Assembly: GCF_000518165.1 (NCBI RefSeq)
Contig: NZ_JADB01000016.1
Location: 1 to 33,559 of the forward strand
Source of the DNA: Bartonella elizabethae F9251 = ATCC 49927
Lineage (GTDB): Bacteria > Pseudomonadota > Alphaproteobacteria > Rhizobiales > Rhizobiaceae
Direction: 5' to 3'
Length of the DNA stretch: 33,559 bases
Each line of letters begins with the position of its first letter. Position 1 is the first letter of the stretch. Both the position numbers and the translations under genes were made by a program. Positions 27,342-33,559 of the stretch are shown one piece after another. The notes under the pieces are model-generated. The model had not been told where the DNA came from, did not search any database, and was given only the letters and a program-made list of their open reading frames with translations.

Positions 27342-28472
27342 TTATAACTTGCTGCAACTTGCGGAAAATTCTGTATCTTTTCCGATGATTCCGAGATCTT
27401 TAATTAAAAGGGGTTTTCCTACTTCTCCATTATAGGCCTTAACGTGGATGTTTTTTCCCTTCACATCTATAAGATAATAATCTCCATTAAAAAGTGCACC
27501 AGCTGTATAGACAGGAATATTGCCAAAAACCTTATCATTTTTTGCACGGCAATAGGACTGATAATGCGTATGTCCAACGAATATTGCTTTAACATTATGA
27601 GAAGTAATAATGGATTTAAACACTGCCAAATCTTTAGCATTTTGTTTACGAATAAAAAAGGATTCGCCATCCACAGAAGCAGCACGAGCATCGTGAAAAT
27701 TAATAATTGTCACTTTACCTCTCGCATCAGCAGCAGCTAAATCTTGTTTAAGCCAATCTAAAGATTTATTGATTTGCACTTCCACAGACTGTCCCTTTAG
27801 ATGCACCATATAACTTGGATAATTATGAAGCTGGACATAATGAATATCTCCATAATCCCAAGAATAACTTAAGCTCCCTTTGATTTTATGAATATTTTCA
27901 CGCGCAACAGGAAGCAAACTTTCAACAACATCTGCATTGAAATGAGATAATTGATTTTGATATTTTTTGATTTCCGCCACCATTCTTAAAACTGCACTTA
28001 TAGCACAAGCATCCTTATAAAAATTGAAGACTTCAGGTATGGTACAGTTTCCAACATTATTGGCATAATCATGGTTGCCTAATCCCTCATAGACAGGAGA
28101 GCCGAGATTTTTATAGAGATTTTTATAATCGTCATAGTTTTTTTGTTGACCAAACTCCGTCAAATCACCATTCACAATATGAAAAGCAGCTTTGTGTGCT
28201 TTTATGACATTGGCAACCTGCTCGTTTATTTTAAACCATGGCTCCCTGTTAGACAGTCCATTGGCATCACCGGAATTCAAACGCCAAGGTTGAGGATCCG
28301 CCATGATGATGGCAGTATAATTTTTGGTAAGAGACTTTTCCTTCATGGACCAATCCATTAACGCATGATGAAGCCTTTCATCTCTTTTTGTTTTTTCAGA
28401 ATCAATATTTAAACAACCAACAAGAGCGAAAGCAATCATGGTGATTGCTATATATTCAACTTTATATCTCAT
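27342..28472 (-). CDS. Calcineurin-like metallophosphoesterase lipoprotein
   Basis: 376 aa. A short signal peptide ends in the lipobox LVGC (Cys20), so the protein is expected to be lipid-anchored on the periplasmic side. The metallophosphoesterase motifs occur in order: ADPQ (D59, Q61; the DxQ form of motif I), NGDL (D103), GNHD (N133, H134), FHD (H260) and GHTH (300-303). All residues normally binding the two metal ions are represented, so it should be an active metal-dependent phosphoesterase; the substrate cannot be deduced. Helical filler around 150-200 between motifs III and IV resembles phosphohydrolases with a cap. It is a monocistronic minus-strand gene with GGCGG about 8 bases before the ATG. 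No terminator was recognised downstream. Confidence 0.88.
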   Translation of the reverse strand: MRYKVEYIAITMIAFALVGCLNIDSEKTKRDERLHHALMDWSMKEKSLTKNYTAIIMADPQPWRLNSGDANGLSNREPWFKINEQVANVIKAHKAAFHIVNGDLTEFGQQKNYDDYKNLYKNLGSPVYEGLGNHDYANNVGNCTIPEVFNFYKDACAISAVLRMVAEIKKYQNQLSHFNADVVESLLPVARENIHKIKGSLSYSWDYGDIHYVQLHNYPSYMVHLKGQSVEVQINKSLDWLKQDLAAADARGKVTIINFHDARAASVDGESFFIRKQNAKDLAVFKSIITSHNVKAIFVGHTHYQSYCRAKNDKVFGNIPVYTAGALFNGDYYLIDVKGKNIHVKAYNGEVGKPLLIKDLGIIGKDTEFSASCSKL

Positions 28473-29173
28473 ACATATACCGCCATAAAAACATTATGTA
28501 ATTTATTATATTATCAATAAATTTTTTAAAGGTAGTCTTTTGTTTTTTTGTCAAGAATATGTCAAAAGCGCAAAATAATGATTTCGCATTACATGGATAA
28601 TTTCAATGAAACGAACAGCAGCATTCACGCCAAGCCTTCAGTTTTAGGTGCCTTCATTTATTGATGATTGATTGCATGTAATATATTTTTCTTGCTATGC
28701 CTGAACACAACGCTTTTGATACCCCCTACCCTTACTAGTTCTATCAAAAACTTCGAAGTATTGGTATGGTATCAAATGTCCCCATAAAGAACCGCATAAG
28801 AAACGAGCGGCATTGTATAAGTGCTTTTCCATTAAAACCAAACACACTCACCAAGAAACTTTTCACAAATAATTCAAGAAGCAATGCACAATAAAAAGGC
28901 ATGCAAAATCAAAATCTTATAACAATATTTTAAAAGATTATAAATATTACTACAAATAATATCGAAATGGATAATAGTTATAAAATTATAAATACATAAT
29001 ATATTTAATATAAAATGAAATATAATTTTGATAAGCTAAAGATTCATTTTGACAGAAAAAGTAAAATAAATTATCAGAGCGATAGTAATTAACGAAAAGC
29101 AATATCTATTTTCTTTTCTTCTTTTGAAGACTGCGGGGAAGTAAATATTGGGGGCTTTAAAAGGAGAGTATTC
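28473..29173. other. Divergent intergenic region with inverted repeats
   Basis: About 700 bases between the phosphoesterase gene and the plus-strand autotransporter, very AT-rich from 28900 on. TTTTGATA (28714-28721) recurs inverted at 28742-28749, and TTTGATACC (28715-28723) recurs inverted as GGTATCAAA (28769-28777). No coding region was recognised. Confidence 0.5.
29049..29077 (+). promoter_or_regulatory. Putative promoter of the plus-strand autotransporter
   Basis: Consensus TTGACA (29049-29054), 17-base spacer, weak TATCAG -10 (29072-29077), about 97 bases before the GTG start. AAAGGAGAG (29159-29167) is a strong ribosome binding site at proper spacing. The -35 is perfect, but the -10 makes this tentative. 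Confidence 0.4.
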
Positions 29174-32100
29174 GTGTATAAAAAATCCCTTCTGTCATCT
29201 ATAGCAACAGCCGCTATTGTGCTGTTTAATATTCAATTCAATGTACAAGCTGAATCTCTTAAAGTTTCTGGAGAGAAAAAAGAGGTCAAAGATGCCACTT
29301 ATGAGACTCTTCAAGCCTTAAAGGGGGGGCAAATCACTGGTGAAAATTTAACAGTAACCGGAAATAAAGATACCAATAAAGACACTAGCGAAGGAGAAAA
29401 CACACCTCCTCTCGGATCATCCTCTTTAGAATCACCCGCAGCTGTAACAACTGAAGACAAGGGGAGTATAATCACATTAACAGGAGATAAAACAACCATC
29501 AAAGGAACTGATTCTGCCATTGTCATAGGTGTTAAAGCAAAAGACGGTGGCACGATCTCCATGACTGGAGGCTCTATTAATGCTTCTGATTTTGGTGCGG
29601 CCTTCTTGAACACTAATGGCAACAACAAGCTGGAAAGTGTAACAATATCAAGCGGTGATGATAAAACACTACTGGGATTCGGAGTAGGAGTAAAAGACAG
29701 TACAGTCACTTTAAAAGATGTAACCATAAAACAAACAGTGAATGCTTTAAGTGCAAAAGGTGACTCTACAATAACAATCACTGGAGGTTCATTTGCCTCA
29801 AAAGAAGCAACAATAACTGCCTCGCAAAACAGTGGAATCACTATAGAGGGAGCTCAAATTACATCATCTGATGACTCTGGAGTCTGGGCAAAAGATGGCG
29901 GCACGATCTCTATGACTGGAGGGGCTATTAAAACTTCATACGCTGGTGCTAGCTTTTTGAACAGTAACAGCGACAAAAACAAGCTAAATGGTGTAACAAT
30001 ATCAAGTAATGAAAACGGAAAACAAATAAACTTTGGAATAAAAGCAAACGAGAGCAGTACAGTCACTTTAGAAAATGTAAACGTACAACAAGCAGAAAAC
30101 GCCATTCTTGCAGATAATAATTCTAAAGTAAAAATCACTGAAGGTTCATTTGCTTCAAAAGAGGCAACAATAGCAGCCTCGCAAAACAGTGAAATCACTA
30201 TAGAGGGAGCTCAAATTACATCATCTGATAACTCTGGGCTCATGGCACAAAATGGTGGTTCGATCTCTATGAATGGAGGCTCTATTAAAGCTTCACAAGC
30301 TGGCGCTTACTTCACGAACAGTAATAGCGACAAAAACAAACTAAAAGACGTAGAAATATCAAGTAATGAAGGCGAAACAGCAATACTTTTTGGAGTAAAA
30401 GCAGAAAATGAAAGTAAAGTTTATTTAGAAGGTGTAAGATTCTCTCATGCAGACAGTGGTATATCTGCAGATAATAATTCTGAAATAACAATCTCTAAAG
30501 GAGAGTTTGACGCTAAGAAGGTAACAATACACGCTGAAAATGGCAGCACAATCACTTTAAAAGACAATACTAAAATTACATCATCTAATAACGTTGGGCT
30601 CGCAGCAGAACAAAAATCAAAAATCAAAATGACCGGAGGGGAAGTAACTGGAAAAGTAGCGGCCATTGTGGCAAAGAACGGCGGGCACACTACGATCGAA
30701 AATGTTACTCTAACAATAGATGGTGCTGCCCCCGTTGGAAATAGTGATTTGATTACAAGTGGTTTTGGTGTATTTTCTGAAGGTACAGACAGTCTAATTG
30801 AATTAACGGGTGATGATACAAAAATTAAAAATAGTATAATTGGACTTCAAGCAAAAGAAGATGGTGCAATCAGTATGAATGGAGGCTCTATTAATGCTTC
30901 ACTCGTAGGTGCTCGATTCACCGAAAGTAAAAACGACAAAAACAAACTAAAGAATGTAGAAATATCAAGCAATAAAGAAAATGAGCTACTCATCAATGGA
31001 ATCAAAGCAGAAGCAGAAAGTACAGTTGCTCTAGAAAATGTAAATGTAAAACAAGTTGGGAACGCTATTGTTGCAGATAGTAATTCTAAAATAGAGATCA
31101 CTGGAGGATCATTTGATGCAAAAGGGGTAGCTATAATTTCCGAAAACGGCAGTACAATCACTATAAATGATTCTATAATTACATCATCTGAGAACGAAGG
31201 ACTTTTTACAAAAAAAGATAGTGCAATCAGCATGACGGGAGGGACCATTAAAGCTTCTATAACTGGTGCTTCCTTTGAAAGCAGTAACAGCGAAGAAAAC
31301 AAACTAGAAAATGTAACCATATCAAGCGTTAAAGACAGTGCACTCCTGAACGCAGGAATATCTGCAGATAAAAGTACAGTCGCTTTAAAAAATGTAAAAG
31401 TCTCTCAAACAACAAATGCCATAGTTGCAGATGATCACTCGACATTAACAGTCTTTGGAGGATCATTTGATGCAGAAGATATCACAATAATTTCTGACAG
31501 CGAAAGTATCATTACTTTAACCAACAATGCTCAAATTACATCATCTGAAAACACAGGAATCTGGATAACAGAAGATGGCGCGATCAACATGACGGGGGGA
31601 ACCATTAAAGCTTTCTATAATGGAGCTATCTTCGAAAACAGTAAGAGAGAAGAAAACAAACTAGAAAATGTAACAATATCAAGCGTTAAAGATGAAGATG
31701 ATGCACTATTACAATATGGAATAGTAGCAAATGATAGTACAGTTGCTTTAACAAATGTCACCGTGACAAAAGCAGAAACTGCCATAATTGCAGATGATCA
31801 CTCGACAATAACAGTCTCTGGAGGATCATTTGAAAGCAAAGGTGATGGAATATATGCAAAACAAGGAAGTTCTATTTCTTTAAACAACGCTACGGTAACA
31901 TCATCTGATGGAAACGGTGTCTACGCAGACGGTAAAGATTCAAAAATTATAATGGTAGGAGGAAGTGCAACAACGAAAAATAAATATTCTTCTGCATTGC
32001 TTACAAAAAACAAGGGGCAGATCGATGCCACAGATGTTACGCTCACAACAAATGGCATAGGAACCGGCGCACTTGCGCTTGGTGAGAGCACAATTCAATT

Positions 32101-33559
32101 GCATGGTAATACAACAATCAACAATACTTTAGACGGTCTTAGAGCAGCTGGTGGTGGTAAAATTACCGGTGAAAATTTAAATATCACCGGTGGAAAAGCT
32201 ATCAATTCGGATCCCGACACAGAACGCTCTGGTCTAACGACAGAAGGCGCTGGCAGTGAAATTAACTTAACAGGCAAAACAATCATTCAAAATGTTGATG
32301 AAGGTCTTTATGCAGACGGTGGAAGCAAGATCACCAGTGGCGATCTAGTAATGACCGGTGGTGAGAGCGAAAAAATAACCATTGCTGTAGGCTCTTACGA
32401 GCCTGAGAGCAAAATTGAATTAAATGGGAACACAACCATTAAAAATTTTGATCTTGGTCTTGCTGCAGCTGGTGATGCCTCAATTATCATGAAGAATGGC
32501 ACTAAAAATGAAATAGACGTCAAAAAAATTGCACTATCCGCAGCCGCTCACGGAAAGATTGACCTAGCAAATACTGATGTAAAAGCAGAAAGCATAGGTA
32601 TGCAACTAGTGGCTTTATCGAAAACCAATACAGATGAAGATGATCTACAAATAGATGGAAATAGCGAAATCAATCTGACCAATAGCAATATTCACGTTGA
32701 CAATGGCACTGGAATTCTCGTTGGAGCATTTGTTGAAAAAAGCATTGACAATAATATTGCTCCATCAATCGGAAAAGTTAATCTTAACAACTCAGAAATC
32801 CATGCGGATGTGTTATTAGACAATGGCCTTTTTTGGGACAAAATTTCTGCCAACGATACAAATTTCTGGAATGATGAAAACATGAAGGAGATATCTACCG
32901 GTAGCTTTACCTTAAATGCAGATCATTCTATTTTAGAAGGAAAGGCAAACATTACAAACGACAGAACAATCAGTTTTGATCTGAAAAATCAAGCAAAATG
33001 GATCTTGAAAACCAGCACACAAGAGAAAGATGCTGAAGGCAATTTGCTTGATATCGCTCAAAGATCACGTTCTGACATTTCTGTTCTGGGTCTCAATGAC
33101 AGCTCTCTTGTTTTTGCTGGACCAATAGAAGGTCATTACCACACATTGCATATAGGTTCCGGAAAACCAGAGACTACGGCCGTCTATAACGCAACAGGCG
33201 ATGCAAAAATTTATTTCAATACAAAGTGGACTGATGGCACACCAATCACAGAGCAAGAAACCGATCATCTTCTCATTCACGGCGATGTTTCAGGCTCCAC
33301 AACAGTTTACATTCAAAGCGATTTAGGAGATAAAGAGAGCGTCATAAATGCTTCCGATCCTTCTAACATAGGCGGACTTTCACTGATCCAAGTTTCCGGA
33401 AAGGCTGATGAAAATTCTTTCAAATTAGCCCATGGTTATATCACAAGGGGTGGTTCACCTTATAAATATACGCTAACAGGTTACGGACCAGAATCAAGCT
33501 ATGGTCAAGCGAATATTGAACAAAGTCTCTTTGATGAAAAGAATGAGAATTTCTGGGAT
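29174..33559 (+). CDS. Large autotransporter passenger, cut by right window edge
   Basis: Open for 1462 codons from GTG at 29174 to the edge. The start is fixed by AAAGGAGAG just upstream and by a signal peptide (YKKSLLSSIATAAIVLFNI, cleavage VQA/ES near 26). The passenger is a Ser/Thr/Asn/Lys-rich beta-helix-like array with degenerate units of about 119 residues containing GxISMxGGxI, NKLxxVxISS and ADxxSxITxxGGSF. From about residue 1250 it carries the C-terminal block of the minus-strand family ([49 protein letters not shown]) and stops at ENFWD, within the FWDFRLE motif. The linker and barrel must lie beyond the window. Unlike most of the minus-strand members it has no two-cysteine motif. 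Function presumably adhesion or another host interaction; target unknown. Confidence 0.92.
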   Translation, partial: MYKKSLLSSIATAAIVLFNIQFNVQAESLKVSGEKKEVKDATYETLQALKGGQITGENLTVTGNKDTNKDTSEGENTPPLGSSSLESPAAVTTEDKGSIITLTGDKTTIKGTDSAIVIGVKAKDGGTISMTGGSINASDFGAAFLNTNGNNKLESVTISSGDDKTLLGFGVGVKDSTVTLKDVTIKQTVNALSAKGDSTITITGGSFASKEATITASQNSGITIEGAQITSSDDSGVWAKDGGTISMTGGAIKTSYAGASFLNSNSDKNKLNGVTISSNENGKQINFGIKANESSTVTLENVNVQQAENAILADNNSKVKITEGSFASKEATIAASQNSEITIEGAQITSSDNSGLMAQNGGSISMNGGSIKASQAGAYFTNSNSDKNKLKDVEISSNEGETAILFGVKAENESKVYLEGVRFSHADSGISADNNSEITISKGEFDAKKVTIHAENGSTITLKDNTKITSSNNVGLAAEQKSKIKMTGGEVTGKVAAIVAKNGGHTTIENVTLTIDGAAPVGNSDLITSGFGVFSEGTDSLIELTGDDTKIKNSIIGLQAKEDGAISMNGGSINASLVGARFTESKNDKNKLKNVEISSNKENELLINGIKAEAESTVALENVNVKQVGNAIVADSNSKIEITGGSFDAKGVAIISENGSTITINDSIITSSENEGLFTKKDSAISMTGGTIKASITGASFESSNSEENKLENVTISSVKDSALLNAGISADKSTVALKNVKVSQTTNAIVADDHSTLTVFGGSFDAEDITIISDSESIITLTNNAQITSSENTGIWITEDGAINMTGGTIKAFYNGAIFENSKREENKLENVTISSVKDEDDALLQYGIVANDSTVALTNVTVTKAETAIIADDHSTITVSGGSFESKGDGIYAKQGSSISLNNATVTSSDGNGVYADGKDSKIIMVGGSATTKNKYSSALLTKNKGQIDATDVTLTTNGIGTGALALGESTIQLHGNTTINNTLDGLRAAGGGKITGENLNITGGKAINSDPDTERSGLTTEGAGSEINLTGKTIIQNVDEGLYADGGSKITSGDLVMTGGESEKITIAVGSYEPESKIELNGNTTIKNFDLGLAAAGDASIIMKNGTKNEIDVKKIALSAAAHGKIDLANTDVKAESIGMQLVALSKTNTDEDDLQIDGNSEINLTNSNIHVDNGTGILVGAFVEKSIDNNIAPSIGKVNLNNSEIHADVLLDNGLFWDKISANDTNFWNDENMKEISTGSFTLNADHSILEGKANITNDRTISFDLKNQAKWILKTSTQEKDAEGNLLDIAQRSRSDISVLGLNDSSLVFAGPIEGHYHTLHIGSGKPETTAVYNATGDAKIYFNTKWTDGTPITEQETDHLLIHGDVSGSTTVYIQSDLGDKESVINASDPSNIGGLSLIQVSGKADENSFKLAHGYITRGGSPYKYTLTGYGPESSYGQANIEQSLFDEKNENFWD
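29549..31850 (+). repeat. Degenerate 351-357-bp repeats in passenger
   Basis: The GxISMxGG codons recur at 29549, 29900, 30257, 30863, 31220 and 31577, i.e. intervals of 351, 357, 606, 357 and 357 bases. Within each unit the order of submotifs is kept, with diverged sequence. The 606-base interval suggests a partial extra unit. Periods are multiples of three. Confidence 0.85.

Overview
The window looks like a chromosomal accessory region of a Bartonella species (Alphaproteobacteria, Hyphomicrobiales). The evidence is low GC with AT-rich intergenic DNA, a cluster of type V secretion (autotransporter) genes sharing signal-peptide, passenger and barrel signatures that I associate with Bartonella autotransporters, and an iron-siderophore ABC transporter operon. 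The genus is an inference from protein style; the species cannot be fixed from the sequence alone.

Layout. Positions 1-22530 hold a head-to-tail, minus-strand array of classical autotransporters: one cut by the left window edge (1-2714), a decayed relic (2870-3467), three complete genes of 1161, 948 and 1084 residues, and a giant of 2331 residues (15535-22530). All intact members share one plan: Sec signal peptide; beta-helix-like passenger; a conserved passenger C-terminal block ending in [DN]FRLE; a hypervariable Pro/Ser-rich linker; a block of the type [13 protein letters not shown]; and a beta-barrel of about 275 residues with a C-terminal Phe. Terminator hairpins follow three of the genes. 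The starts share a purine-rich leader and, in most cases, an upstream TTTACA -35-like box, so each gene is probably transcribed by itself.

Positions 22729-26439 hold a plus-strand ferric-siderophore uptake operon (periplasmic binding protein, two permeases, ATPase) of the FatBDC/YclNOPQ/CeuBCDE type, divergent from the giant autotransporter. A strong intrinsic terminator lies between the binding-protein gene and the permeases. A tRNA-Gln(CUG) gene follows, then about 760 bases with no recognisable gene, then a minus-strand calcineurin-like metallophosphoesterase lipoprotein (27342-28472).

From 29174 to the right edge a further autotransporter runs on the plus strand from a GTG start. Its passenger carries degenerate tandem units of about 119 residues. 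The window ends inside its FWDFRLE motif, so its barrel is outside.

Biologically this is a surface/exoprotein diversification locus. Barrels are homogenised among paralogues, while passengers and repeat-rich linkers diverge by in-frame repeat change, module duplication and decay. The most unusual element is the 2331-residue protein: it has two complete passenger modules in series on one barrel, an elastin-like N-terminal repeat region, and a non-repetitive roughly 90-residue segment inside its linker.
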